From an uncultured Rhodopila sp. (GTDB lineage: Bacteria; Pseudomonadota; Alphaproteobacteria; Acetobacterales; Acetobacteraceae): 64,000 nt of DNA. Position 1 is the stretch's first letter. Every line of letters begins with the position of its first letter. The notes under the pieces are model-generated. The model saw only the letters and a list, made by a program, of their open reading frames with translations, did no database searches and was not told the DNA's origin. The stretch covers positions 1 to 64,000 of the forward strand of contig NZ_CAJATU010000089.1 in the NCBI RefSeq assembly GCF_903944925.1, written 5' to 3'. Position numbers and translations under genes: made by a program. Positions 16,348 to 25,473 of this stretch are shown here, piece after piece.

Positions 16348-17529
16348 TCACACCGGAATCAGCTTCACCTTCCGTCCGTCCACGCCCAGCGCGATCCGGC
16401 CCTGCTTCAGCAGCAGCGCATCCGTCCCGAAAACCTCGCGACGCCAGCCCGTTAGCGAGGGCACGTCGGGCGCCTGCTCCAACGCCAGACGATCGATGTC
16501 GTCCGAACTGGCGACCAGCCGCGGGGCGACGTGATGCTGTTCGGATTTTGTCGCCAGCAACACCTTCAGCAGCGCAACCAGCGCCGCGGACGGCCGGTTT
16601 GAATCCCGCTGCTGCGGTGCCGCCGCCAGCTCGGCATCGGGCACGCGCTTTGCCGCCGCCAGAACCTCCAGCAGCGTCGCGCCGGAACGCCCCTCAGCGA
16701 AGCCGCGGGTGATGCCGCGCACGCGCGCCAGAGCCTCCGGGTTGGTTGGCGCGGTGGCGGCGATTTCCAGCAGCGCCTCGTCCTTGATCAGCCGCTGGCG
16801 CGGGATATTGACACGCTGCGCCTCGCGTTCCCGCCAGGCGGCGGTCTCCTTCAGCACATACAAGAAACGCCTGTTCGTGGAGCGGGGCCGGAGTCTTTCC
16901 GACGCGGTCTCCGGGTCGGTGCGATAGGTGTCGGGGTTGTTGAGGATCGCCATCTCCTCGGCCACCCAGCCAAGGCGCCCATCCTGCTCCAGGCGCTGCT
17001 TCAGGCGGAGATAAACCTCCCGCAACCACGTTACGTCGGCCGCGGCATAGGTCACCTGCGCATCCGACAAGGGCCGCACCGACCAATCGCTGAAGCGATG
17101 CGCCTTGTCGATGTGGCCGCCGGTCAGCGCGGAGACCAGCGCGTCATAGCCAACCTGATCGCCAAATCCGGCGACCATGGCGGCGACCTGGGTGTCGAAC
17201 AGAGGGTTCGGCACCGCCCCATAGCGCAACACGCAAATCTCCAGGTCCTGGCGTGCGGCGTGAAATACCTTCATCACGGCCGCGTCGGCGAACAGCACGC
17301 CGAGCGATGCGAGGTCGATAGCCTCGGCCTGCGCGTCGATGACCGCGACCTCCTTTTCCCCGGCGATCTGGATCAGGCACAGCTCGGGCCAATAGGTGCG
17401 TTCGCGCATGAACTCCGTATCGACGGTGATGAAAGTCTCGGCGTGCATGCGCTGGCAGAAGGTTTCGAGGTCTGCCGTTGTCGAGATCAGCGAAGGGGGC
17501 GGAAATTCGGGTCGAATTGAGCGGGGCAT
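16348..17529 (-). CDS. rnd: Ribonuclease D
   Basis: The 393-residue 3'-5' exoribonuclease carries the DEDD catalytic set: VDTEFMRE (ExoI, Asp and Glu), an AARQDLEI block (ExoII) and YAAADVTWL (ExoIII Tyr and Asp). An HRDC domain follows (about 215-290; ERLRPRS then REREAQRVNIPRQRLIKDE). RNase D trims tRNA precursors and other stable RNAs in the cytoplasm. Length and start (MPRSIRPEF) match the family. Confidence 0.93.
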   Translation of the reverse strand: MPRSIRPEFPPPSLISTTADLETFCQRMHAETFITVDTEFMRERTYWPELCLIQIAGEKEVAVIDAQAEAIDLASLGVLFADAAVMKVFHAARQDLEICVLRYGAVPNPLFDTQVAAMVAGFGDQVGYDALVSALTGGHIDKAHRFSDWSVRPLSDAQVTYAAADVTWLREVYLRLKQRLEQDGRLGWVAEEMAILNNPDTYRTDPETASERLRPRSTNRRFLYVLKETAAWREREAQRVNIPRQRLIKDEALLEIAATAPTNPEALARVRGITRGFAEGRSGATLLEVLAAAKRVPDAELAAAPQQRDSNRPSAALVALLKVLLATKSEQHHVAPRLVASSDDIDRLALEQAPDVPSLTGWRREVFGTDALLLKQGRIALGVDGRKVKLIPV

Positions 17530-17611
17530 GGGCCGCTTCTACACTTCTATGCGCGAAAGGCCAAAGGCTTGACCGGCCATTACGGTATGATCCGCCGCTG
17601 ATGCAGATATG

Positions 17612-18850
17612 CTATGCGCCGAGCACGCGCCGCGCGAAGGACCTGACCCTGGGAGAGCGCCCAAGCCATTGTTTCAATCTTCGGCCCGTCGCGGAATCGG
17701 CCGATGTCAGAAATGCCGCGGCGCGGGCGCGCAGGCGTGCGCGGAGGGACGAACGCGCGTGCAGGGCGACCCGCAATCCGTCTCGTTCCAGCGTAACGGC
17801 TGCGAGCGCGCGCTCGGCGGCTTCCAATTGTTCAGCGAGCCTATGGCTTCCCGCCGTCGCCTCGGCGAACGCCTGCTCTGCGACCTGCCAAATCGATTGC
17901 CTGAACGCGCGTTCCTCCGTGATGGCCGCGAGCGCCTGATTCGCGGTTTGCAGCTGCCGGCTCTCCCGGTCCCGGTCCAGCGTCGCCGCCGCTGCCGCCT
18001 GCTCCGCCGCGAGGCGGCGTTCATCGTTGTCGCGCGCGGCCGCCTGAGCCTCCTGCGCCGCGGCAAGCGCTGCCGCCAATTGGTTTCGGACATCCGCGAG
18101 TTCGAGCCGGACATCGGCCAAAGTCCGGGTCAGAGCTGCCCGCTCCAACCGCAAGGGTCCGGGACCATGCAGCACAAACCCCGGTTCGGCACCGTCCGTG
18201 GCAGGCCGAAGTTCCGCCCCGACCCGCACCTTGGACGGGTCGGCCAGCGCGGCGTGGGCGGCCAACGCCGTTTCGGCATCGACCGGATGCGGCAGCACCG
18301 GCGCCAGCATGCGATAGAGATAATCCGCGTCCTCGATCAGACGGGGAAACGACAGGAACACCACGGGTACTTCGGCCCGGACGAGATGCTCCAGCAACTG
18401 ATGCAACCCGACTGCGAGCAGGCGGCCCTGATCGACAGGGCTGTTGGAATAGACGATCCCTCCCGGCGTGTGACCGAAATGTTCCCATGTCTGCTCCAGT
18501 TCGCTCATCCACGGCAGCGCCCGGTGCATGGCCTGCATTTCGATGATGCAGCGGCTGCCGGCGGCTTCAGTCAGGTCCCGCATGGGAATGACGGCCGCGT
18601 CGAACTGTAGCGCGCCGGCCTTCAGCGCCTGGTGGATGACCTGATAGGTCCAGGGCGATTTGATCACATAGGGCAGCTCGCCGCCGTCAGGCAGCGGCGT
18701 ATCCTCCAGACCGGCATTGGCGGTTGCATCCCAGCCGCTCTCCGAAACGTCGCGCGCGAGATGCGTGTCCAGCCCGAGCCGGGCCAGGTAGCGGACCAGG
18801 AAGCTGGTCCCGGCGCGGCCGGTTCCGGCGATCAACAGGTGCCTCGACAC
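17612..18850 (-). CDS. Sulfotransferase-like P-loop protein with a C-terminal coiled coil
   Basis: About 412 residues. The N-terminus has a nucleotide-binding loop GTGRAGTSFLVRYLARLG, the form used by PAPS-dependent sulfotransferases and related P-loop proteins; IKSPW resembles their second binding block. The region to about residue 240 is this domain. Residues about 240-350 are Ala/Glu/Arg-rich heptads predicted to form a coiled coil, and the end is strongly basic (SLRARLRARAAAF). GTG 18850 is preferred because GGAGG lies six bases before it; ATG 18856 directly abuts GGAGG. Substrate and partner are unknown. Confidence 0.65.
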   Translation of the reverse strand: MSRHLLIAGTGRAGTSFLVRYLARLGLDTHLARDVSESGWDATANAGLEDTPLPDGGELPYVIKSPWTYQVIHQALKAGALQFDAAVIPMRDLTEAAGSRCIIEMQAMHRALPWMSELEQTWEHFGHTPGGIVYSNSPVDQGRLLAVGLHQLLEHLVRAEVPVVFLSFPRLIEDADYLYRMLAPVLPHPVDAETALAAHAALADPSKVRVGAELRPATDGAEPGFVLHGPGPLRLERAALTRTLADVRLELADVRNQLAAALAAAQEAQAAARDNDERRLAAEQAAAAATLDRDRESRQLQTANQALAAITEERAFRQSIWQVAEQAFAEATAGSHRLAEQLEAAERALAAVTLERDGLRVALHARSSLRARLRARAAAFLTSADSATGRRLKQWLGRSPRVRSFARRVLGA

Positions 18851-18856
18851 GCGCAT

Positions 18857-19155
18857 CCTCCAACCGTGACCGACGAATTGCGAACCGGGCGGCTGATAGC
18901 ATTTTTAACTGTATCACCCGGGCCGCGGGAACCCGTTTCGTCGAAAAGTCACTGGCACGATAAGGACGTTTCGTAACCTCCCGTGGCGACGGCTGCAACA
19001 CGGCTATTGGTGCGCGGATTGCCGTGTTCGGAACACGCGGCTTCCGCCGTGGCACCTGGCAATCCAGCGTCGCGCCCCCGGAGATTGCGAGGCACCGGCA
19101 TCCCCCCGCAAAACCTCGGTTGCGCGGGCCGGATGTTTCGGCTAAGGCTTGTGCC
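18857..19155. other. Intergenic region upstream of the leu leader
   Basis: No gene is visible. The first third is AT-richer (GCATTTTTAACTGTATCAC near 18899), so promoters for the sulfotransferase-like gene and for the leu leader transcript may lie here. No sequence can be named with confidence. Confidence 0.3.
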
Positions 19156-19254
19156 ATGAACGCTCGCGCGCCCTTCGCGAACCTGATCGTCGACGCAGCA
19201 GCGTCCGATCCGGCGCGCCTGTCCAGCCTCCTCCTTCGACTTATCAGCCCCTGA
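19156..19254 (+). CDS. leuL: leuA leader peptide (32 residues)
   Basis: This short frame starts at ATG 19156 with AAGG 8 nt upstream and ends LSSLLLRLISP. Five of its last eleven codons are Leu (CTG, CTC, CTC, CTT, CTT), including forms that look uncommon here next to CTG. The stop lies inside the first arm of a long hairpin. Such Leu-rich leaders stall ribosomes when Leu-tRNA is scarce and control downstream leu genes. The position 89 bp before leuA fits exactly. The assignment is inferred from pattern. Confidence 0.65.
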   Translation: MNARAPFANLIVDAAASDPARLSSLLLRLISP

Positions 19255-19304
19255 GCGTTACGCCGGGTTGCTGAACGCCGGCTTCGCTCAGGGGGACCCC
19301 TGAG
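19248..19304 (+). promoter_or_regulatory. Candidate leuA attenuator: mutually exclusive hairpins
   Basis: Arm A CCCCTGAGCG (19248-19257) pairs perfectly with arm B CGCTCAGGGG (19285-19294), with an inner stem GCCGG/CCGGC. Arm B (19287-19294) also pairs perfectly with arm C CCCCTGAG (19297-19304). A:B and B:C cannot coexist, the hallmark of attenuation. No U-run follows, so the switch may act through Rho or structure rather than a simple intrinsic terminator. Confidence 0.6.
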
Positions 19305-19343
19305 CCTATAGTCGAGTCGAGTACATCCCCCGAGGACACACGC

Positions 19344-20927
19344 ATGAGCATCGACCATCCCAGCTTCGGCAAGCTGGACGACAACCGCATCATCATCTTC
19401 GACACCACCCTGCGCGATGGCGAGCAGTCGCCCGGCTTCTCCATGAACCTGGAGGAGAAGATCCGCATGGCCGAGGCGCTGGCCGAGCTTGGTGTGGACG
19501 TCATGGAGGCCGGGTTCCCGATCGCCTCCCCCGGCGACTACGAAAGCGTCAAGGCGATCGCCGAATCCGTCGGCCAGCGCGACGACAGCCCGGTGATCTG
19601 CGGCCTGGCCCGCTCCGGCCGGGAAGACATCACCCGCGCCGGCGACGCGGTGCGCGCGGCAAAGCGCAAACGCATCCACAGTTTCATCTCCACCAGTCCG
19701 CTGCACATGAAATACAAGCTGCGGATGGAGCCGGAAGAGGTGCTCCAGGCGGTCACCGACAGCGTGACCCTGGCGCGCTCCTTCACCGACGACGTCGAAT
19801 GGTCTGCTGAGGACGGCACCCGCACCGATCCAGACTTCCTCTGCCGCTGTGTGGAAGCCGCGATCAAGGCCGGGGCGACGACGATCAATATCCCCGACAC
19901 CGTCGGCTACGCGCTGCCCGAGGACATGGAGCGCATCTTCACAATGGTGCGCACCCGGGTGCCGGGAGCCGACGCAATCATCCTGTCCACGCACAACCAC
20001 AACGACCTTGGCCTGGCCGTCGCCAATACGCTGGCCGCGATCCGCGGCGGCGTGCGCCAGGTGGAAGCGACGATCAACGGCATCGGCGAGCGGGCCGGCA
20101 ATGCCTCGCTGGAGGAAGCGGTGATGGCGATTCGCACCCGCCATGACGCCGTGCCGTTCAACAACAACATCAAGACGCCGAACATCCTGCGCGTGTCGAA
20201 AATGCTGGCGGCGATCACCGGCTTCGACGTGCAGCCGAACAAGGCGATCGTCGGCCGCAACGCCTTCGCGCATGAGGCCGGCATCCACCAGGACGGCGTG
20301 CTGAAGCATGCCGGCACGTACGAGATCATGCTGCCGGAGAGCGTCGGCTGGCAGAAGTCCAGCCTGGTTATGGGCAAGCACTCCGGCCGCGCGGCGTTCC
20401 GCGACAAGCTGCAAACCCTGGGCTACCACATCGGCGACAACAAGCTGAACGACGCATTCCGCCGCTTCAAGGACCTAGCCGATCGCAAGAAGGTGGTATT
20501 CGACGAGGATATCGTGGCGCTGGTCGATGACGAGGTGATGCGCGACCACGAGCGCATCCGGTTCGTCTCGCTGGATCTGCATGCCGGGTCGAAAGGGCCG
20601 GCGACGGCGGAGCTTGAGTTGGAAGTCGATGGCGCCGTGAAGTCGTCCAAGTCCTCCGGCAATGGCCCGGTTGACGCCACGTTCAACGCTATTCGCGAAA
20701 TTTTCCCGCATACGGCCGATCTGGTGCTGTTCTCGGTTGGGGCGGTCACCGAGGGCACGGACGCTCAGGCGAAGACCACGGTCCGGTTGGAGGAGAACGG
20801 CAAGATGGTGGACGGCCAGGGGGCGGATTCGGACACGATCGTCGCCTCGGCCCGGGCCTATATCCACGCATTGAACAAGCTGCTGGTGAAGCGGGAACGC
20901 ACCGAACCGGCGGCGCTTTCGGCCTGA
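19344..20927 (+). CDS. leuA: 2-isopropylmalate synthase
   Basis: The 527-residue enzyme condenses acetyl-CoA with 2-oxoisovalerate in the first committed step of leucine synthesis. The HMGL-like TIM barrel (about 8-280) shows FDTTLRDGEQSPGFSM, with metal ligands in STHNHNDLG (His216, His218) and NGIGERAGNASLEE. A linker follows, then the LeuA regulatory domain (about 380-510), which binds leucine for feedback inhibition. Length and start match long-form LeuA. GAGG upstream of ATG gives a moderate ribosome site. A leader and hairpins precede it; a strong hairpin follows it. Confidence 0.95.
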   Translation: MSIDHPSFGKLDDNRIIIFDTTLRDGEQSPGFSMNLEEKIRMAEALAELGVDVMEAGFPIASPGDYESVKAIAESVGQRDDSPVICGLARSGREDITRAGDAVRAAKRKRIHSFISTSPLHMKYKLRMEPEEVLQAVTDSVTLARSFTDDVEWSAEDGTRTDPDFLCRCVEAAIKAGATTINIPDTVGYALPEDMERIFTMVRTRVPGADAIILSTHNHNDLGLAVANTLAAIRGGVRQVEATINGIGERAGNASLEEAVMAIRTRHDAVPFNNNIKTPNILRVSKMLAAITGFDVQPNKAIVGRNAFAHEAGIHQDGVLKHAGTYEIMLPESVGWQKSSLVMGKHSGRAAFRDKLQTLGYHIGDNKLNDAFRRFKDLADRKKVVFDEDIVALVDDEVMRDHERIRFVSLDLHAGSKGPATAELELEVDGAVKSSKSSGNGPVDATFNAIREIFPHTADLVLFSVGAVTEGTDAQAKTTVRLEENGKMVDGQGADSDTIVASARAYIHALNKLLVKRERTEPAALSA

Positions 20928-20935
20928 CGTTGCCG

Positions 20936-20961
20936 GGGTGCCGGACGGTTGGCCGGCACCC
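20936..20961. terminator. Bidirectional terminator hairpin after leuA
   Basis: GGGTGCCGG (20936-20944) pairs with CCGGCACCC (20953-20961) around ACGGTTGG. It lies between leuA and a convergent lipoprotein gene and could serve both. Confidence 0.65.
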
Positions 20962-20968
20962 GGCCCGG

Positions 20969-21193
20969 TCAGTTGTAACCGTAGAACCCGCTGTTGCTTT
21001 TGATCGGCCCGATGCTCGGGCCATAATAGGAACCGGAGGTCGACACGCCGGGGATCGGGTTGCCCGTATCCTCGTCGGGAGATGGCGCGACCGGCGCAGC
21101 CTGCGGCCCCGGACCGGTGATGCCCAGGGCTTTCGGATCGGCCGAACATGCGGTCAAGCCGAGCATAGCGACAAGGAGGACGAAATTTCGCAT
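20969..21193 (-). CDS. Small predicted lipoprotein
   Basis: A 74-residue protein beginning MRNFVLLVAMLGLTAC, a signal peptide with lipobox LTAC (Cys16). The mature part is Pro/Gly-rich and ends in a Gly/Tyr/Ser-rich tail (SGSYYGPSIGP, then SGFYGYN). It is likely anchored to a membrane after lipid modification. No named family was recognised. A longer frame upstream has no ribosome site. Confidence 0.6.
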   Translation of the reverse strand: MRNFVLLVAMLGLTACSADPKALGITGPGPQAAPVAPSPDEDTGNPIPGVSTSGSYYGPSIGPIKSNSGFYGYN

Positions 21194-21360
21194 CGCGACA
21201 CTTTGATCGTTCGCACCGCGATTGTCCACGGTCGATGGCGTGAGGCCTCGTAACCTTTGATTTCGGCCCGTTGCGGCAACCCGGCTGAACCACTGCGGCT
21301 TTCCATCCGTATCGTAAATGCGGGCAGCCGATCCCGGCGCCTGCGAGCGAAGGAACGCCC

Positions 21361-21948
21361 GTGCGCCTTGCCATTCGGATGCTGTGCGCCGCCGCAAGCC
21401 TGACGGCCTGTGGCGGAACGACGCTTCACGCCCCGGATGCCGCCACGCCGCTGTTTGATCCGATCGTGTTCTTTGACGGTCACACGCTGTCCCGCGGCGT
21501 TGTCGAGGACCGTTCTGGCGCACCAACGGAATGGATCGTTACCGACGGCCGTGCGTCTGTCGGCACGGACAACCGCCTGCACCTTGTGCAGCACCTGACC
21601 TACCAGGACGGGAAAACCATGGAACGCACCTGGATCGTCTGGCGCACCGGCCCGAACCGCTTCAACGCAACCGCCGACGACATGATCGGCACGGCCGCGG
21701 GCGAGTCGGATGGCGGGATATTCCATTGGCGCTGGGTCCTCGCCCGATCGCCCGGCAATCCGCTGATGAACGTGACAATGGAACAGTGGATGTATGGCCT
21801 CGGCGATGGCTCGGCGCTGATCCGCACGACCGTCAGCAAATTCGGGTTTATCGTCGCCGAAGTAGCGGAACAGTTCAGTCACCCGGAGGCGGCCGTTCCG
21901 CCGGCACCTTCCGCGTGTGCCATCCAGGCCGGGGGGCCACATGGCTGA
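21361..21948 (+). CDS. DUF3833-type lipoprotein
   Basis: A 195-residue protein starting at GTG (GAAGGA just upstream) with a short signal and lipobox LTAC. The mature part follows the DUF3833 pattern: FFDGHTLSRGVVEDRSG, WTI-like strands, MIGTAAGESDGGIFHWRWVL and MEQWMYGLGDGSALIRTTVSKFG. DUF3833 proteins have no assigned activity that I can state. It ends 87 bp before the radical SAM gene on the same strand, so they may share a transcript. Confidence 0.7.
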   Translation: MRLAIRMLCAAASLTACGGTTLHAPDAATPLFDPIVFFDGHTLSRGVVEDRSGAPTEWIVTDGRASVGTDNRLHLVQHLTYQDGKTMERTWIVWRTGPNRFNATADDMIGTAAGESDGGIFHWRWVLARSPGNPLMNVTMEQWMYGLGDGSALIRTTVSKFGFIVAEVAEQFSHPEAAVPPAPSACAIQAGGPHG

Positions 21949-22035
21949 CAGCACCGAGAGTGGTGCAACGCGACCATCCATCTTTGCACACCGCCCGGGC
22001 CGGCATTACCGTCCGGTGAGACCAAGGAGACCGTA

Positions 22036-22980
22036 TTGGACCAGATCACCCGCACGCTCGACCCGGCCAAGTTCCTCGACCCTTTCGTCACGGCGAAGGG
22101 GGAAACCCGCGCTACCGTCGCCCTCCGCGCCCTGGAAACGCTGTGGTTCAACACCGGCACGCTGTGCAACCTGACCTGCCGCAACTGCTATATCGAATCG
22201 TCGCCCCGCAACGATCGCCTGGCCTGGCTGAGCGTGGCCGAGGTCGAGACCTATCTCGACGAAATTGCCCGCGACCGCCTGCCCACCAGGCTGATTGGCT
22301 TTACCGGCGGGGAGCCGTTCATGAATCCCGATATCATCCCGATGCTGGAGGCTGTGCTGTCGCGCGGGCTGGACGCGCTGGTGCTGACCAACGCGATGAA
22401 GCCGCTGCGCAAGCGGCGCACGGAGATGCTGGCGCTGCGGGAGCGCTACGGCCCGCGGCTGAAAATCCGCGTTTCCGTCGATCACCACGAGCCCGAGGTG
22501 CATGAGCAGGAGCGCGGACGGCGAAGCTGGGCGCCGACACTGGATGGGCTGGTCTGGCTGGCGCGCAACGGCTTCAACATCGATATCGCCGGCCGCCGCT
22601 TCACCGGCGAATCCGAAGCCGGTTTGCGCAACGGCTTCGCCCGCCTGGTCGCGGAGCATGGCATCCTGGTCGATGCCAACGACCCGGTCCGCCTCATGCT
22701 GTTCCCGGAGATGGAACCGCAACGCGACGTGCCGGAGATCACCACCGCCTGCTGGGGCATTCTGAACAAGTCGCCGGACGACGTGATGTGCGCCGGCGCG
22801 CGGATGGTGGTGAAGCGGCAAAACGCCGCAGCGCCCGTCGTGCTGGCGTGCACCCTACTGGCCTACGATCCGCGCTTCGAAATGGGCGCTACCCTGGCCG
22901 AGGCGTCCAGGCCGGTGTCGTTGAACCACCCGTTCTGCGCCTCGTTCTGCGTGCTCGGCGGCGCTTCCTGCAGCCGCTGA
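22036..22980 (+). CDS. Radical SAM enzyme of unknown reaction
   Basis: A 314-residue protein. The [4Fe-4S]-SAM site is CNLTCRNCY (CxxxCxxC, about 41-48), followed by GFTGGEPFMNPDI, the SAM-binding GGEP loop. Near the C-terminus are further Cys (CWGILN, MCAGARMV, LACTLLAYD, FCASFCVLGGASC) that might bind a second cluster, as in SPASM or twitch domains, though spacing is not canonical. The start is TTG 22036, chosen because AAGGAGA stands 5-6 nt before it. It sits beside a DUF3833 lipoprotein gene. No substrate can be inferred. Confidence 0.8.
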   Translation: MDQITRTLDPAKFLDPFVTAKGETRATVALRALETLWFNTGTLCNLTCRNCYIESSPRNDRLAWLSVAEVETYLDEIARDRLPTRLIGFTGGEPFMNPDIIPMLEAVLSRGLDALVLTNAMKPLRKRRTEMLALRERYGPRLKIRVSVDHHEPEVHEQERGRRSWAPTLDGLVWLARNGFNIDIAGRRFTGESEAGLRNGFARLVAEHGILVDANDPVRLMLFPEMEPQRDVPEITTACWGILNKSPDDVMCAGARMVVKRQNAAAPVVLACTLLAYDPRFEMGATLAEASRPVSLNHPFCASFCVLGGASCSR

Positions 22981-23001
22981 GCAGGCAAGGCTGTACAACC
23001 G

Positions 23002-25320
23002 TTACTGCAACACCGCCCAAACCTTCCCAGGCGTCAGCGGCATCTGGATCGTCTGCGCCGCCTCCACGCGGCCCGCCCGCGCCAGCGCATCCGCCACCGC
23101 GTTCACCACCGCCGGGGTCGCGCCAATGGTGCCGAGCTCCCCGACGCCCTTCACCCCCAGCGGGTTGTTGCGGCATGGGATGGACTGGTCCAGAACATGC
23201 CGAAAGCCGCGGATGATGTCCGCCCGCGGCATGAAGTAGTCCATCATGCTGGCGGTCAGCGCCTGACCCGACTCCGGATCGTACAGCATCTGCTCACCCA
23301 GAGCCTGGCCGATGCCCTGGACCGCGCCGCCGTCGAGCTGGCCACGCACGATCATCGGGTTCACCACCCGGCCGACATCGTTGGCGGAGATATAGGAGAC
23401 GATCTCCACCGCCCCGGTCTCCGGATCGATCTCGACCTCGGCCACATGGCAGCCGTTCGGCCAGCTCGGCCCGGCCACCTTGCTGGTGGAATCGACGTAG
23501 ATCCGCCGCTCCGGCTGGCGCTCCGCCAATTCGAACAGGCCGATGCTGCGATCCGTGCCGGCAATGCGGAACACGCCCGCTTCGTATTCGATGTCCGCGG
23601 CCGCCGCCTCCAACGCCTCCGCGGCCAGGTCGCGCCCGTTGGCGACGGCGGTTTCCGAGGCATGGTTGATCGCCGAACCGGCGGTGAACAAGGAGCGCGA
23701 GCCGGCGCTGCCAAACCCCTGGCCGCGGTCGGTGTCGCCCATCACGATGCGGATGCGTTCGATCTCCACCCCGAACACGTCCACCACGAGCTGCGCGTAG
23801 GAGGTGGCGATCCCCTGCCCCATCGGCATCGTGGACGCATAAACCTCGATGTCGCCGTCGCCGGAGACCGAGACGGTCACCCGCTCCTCGAAGGCATTCC
23901 CGCCGGTCCATTCCAGGAACGACGCCATGCCGCGGCCGCGCAGCTTCCCGCGCGCCTTCGATTCCGCCTCGCGCGCCGCGAACGCGTCCCAGTCCGCCAG
24001 TTCCAGCCCCTGCTGCATGATCGAGCCGAATTTCCCCGAGTCATACACTTGGCCCATGGCGTTGGTGTACGGCATCTGCTCCGGCGCAATCAGATTGCGG
24101 CGGCGGATTGCCGCCGGGTCCAGGCCGAGTTTGCGGGCGGCAACGTCGAACAGCCGCTCGATCAGGTAGATCGCCTCCGGCCGCCCGGCGCCGCGATATG
24201 CCGCCGTCGGTGCTGTATTCGTCAGCACCGCCTGCATCTCGAAATCGATCGTCCCGATGTCGTAGATACTGGTGGAGACCCAGGGGCCGATCATGAGCTG
24301 GATGATGATACCGGTGGTGCCGGGATAGGCGCCGACATTGGCTTTGGTGCGGATGCGGTAAGCCAGCACCTTGCCGTCCACGTCCAGCGCCAGCTCGGCG
24401 CGGCTTTCAATATCGCGGCCATGCGTTGCTGACAGAAACTCGTCCAGCCGCGCCGGCTGCCACTTCACCGGGCGGCCGGTATGACGGGCGGCGTAGACCA
24501 CGACGGCGTCCTCGGCATACAAGCCGGTCTTCATGCCGAACCCGCCGCCGACATCGCCGACGACGACGCGGATTTTGTCGGTGGCCAGGCCGAGCACATT
24601 GCACAGCGTGTCGCGCGCGCCGGAGGGCATCTGGCTGGACAGCCGCAGCGTCACGCGATCCGCCGCGGCGTCGTAGGCGGCGAGCGCGCTACGCGGCTCC
24701 ATCGAGGCCGGCACGAGGCGCTGGTTGACGATATCGAGCGACACCACATGCGCGGCCGAAGCGAAGGCAGCGTCGGATTTCGAGGCATCGCCGTGCTTCA
24801 TCTGCGCCGCGACATTGCCAGTGGCGGCGGCCCATACAACCGGGGCATCCGGTGCGGTGGCCTGAGCGATATTGGTCACGACGGGCAGTTCGTCATACTC
24901 GACAATGATGGCTTCCACAGCGTCCTTCGCCTGCTCCGGCGTCTCGGCGATGACCGCTGCGACGGCCTCGCCGACGAAGCGGACAAATTCATGCGCCAGC
25001 GGGGGGCGCAGCGGCATCGCGCCAGGGGAGCCGTCGGGGCGCTGGAATATCGGCGCCACCGGCAGCGGCTTCACCCCGGCCGCCGCAAGGTCCGCTCCGC
25101 TCAGGATGGCGACGACGCCGGGCAAAGCCAGCGCGGCCGAGCTGTCGATCGAGACGATGCGGGCGTGCGCGACGGGGGAGCGGAGGAAGACCAGATGGGT
25201 CTGCGATGGCATCGAGACATCGTCCGTGAAGCGGCCGGCACCGGCGAGTAAGCCGGCATCCTCGATCCGCCGCACGTCGCGGCCACTGCCGAAGCGGCCG
25301 ATTGTGGTTCCATCCGGCAT
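23002..25320 (-). CDS. Molybdenum hydroxylase large subunit (xanthine dehydrogenase/CoxL form II family)
   Basis: A 772-residue molybdopterin-cytosine-dinucleotide subunit. It has the N-terminal a/b hammerhead (to about 150) and the Mo-binding body. The loop reads AYRGAGRPE, which marks form II proteins, not the AYxCSFR of true CO dehydrogenase. The active-site Glu is in GVKGVGELGTIGATP near the end. Such subunits normally work with a 2Fe-2S small subunit and a FAD subunit, but neither gene is adjacent. Substrate unknown (aldehyde or N-heterocycle likely). The divergent partner 154 bp away is an acyl-CoA dehydrogenase. Confidence 0.88.
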   Translation of the reverse strand: MPDGTTIGRFGSGRDVRRIEDAGLLAGAGRFTDDVSMPSQTHLVFLRSPVAHARIVSIDSSAALALPGVVAILSGADLAAAGVKPLPVAPIFQRPDGSPGAMPLRPPLAHEFVRFVGEAVAAVIAETPEQAKDAVEAIIVEYDELPVVTNIAQATAPDAPVVWAAATGNVAAQMKHGDASKSDAAFASAAHVVSLDIVNQRLVPASMEPRSALAAYDAAADRVTLRLSSQMPSGARDTLCNVLGLATDKIRVVVGDVGGGFGMKTGLYAEDAVVVYAARHTGRPVKWQPARLDEFLSATHGRDIESRAELALDVDGKVLAYRIRTKANVGAYPGTTGIIIQLMIGPWVSTSIYDIGTIDFEMQAVLTNTAPTAAYRGAGRPEAIYLIERLFDVAARKLGLDPAAIRRRNLIAPEQMPYTNAMGQVYDSGKFGSIMQQGLELADWDAFAAREAESKARGKLRGRGMASFLEWTGGNAFEERVTVSVSGDGDIEVYASTMPMGQGIATSYAQLVVDVFGVEIERIRIVMGDTDRGQGFGSAGSRSLFTAGSAINHASETAVANGRDLAAEALEAAAADIEYEAGVFRIAGTDRSIGLFELAERQPERRIYVDSTSKVAGPSWPNGCHVAEVEIDPETGAVEIVSYISANDVGRVVNPMIVRGQLDGGAVQGIGQALGEQMLYDPESGQALTASMMDYFMPRADIIRGFRHVLDQSIPCRNNPLGVKGVGELGTIGATPAVVNAVADALARAGRVEAAQTIQMPLTPGKVWAVLQ

Positions 25321-25473
25321 GGGGTTCCTTCCGCGTTGATCCTGGCGCCATTATGTTGCGGCGCTGCGGCGATGGTGCAAGGGCGGATTCGGGACGCGAT
25401 ACCCCGCCGGTTGGCATGATTTGACGCCCCTCCCCCGCCCCTATAACGAACCAAACACGAAGGGAGCACGCCC

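Noticed and set aside
18687-20429. 580-codon minus-strand frame opposite leuA
   Set aside because: Shadow of leuA, with no motifs and no ribosome site.
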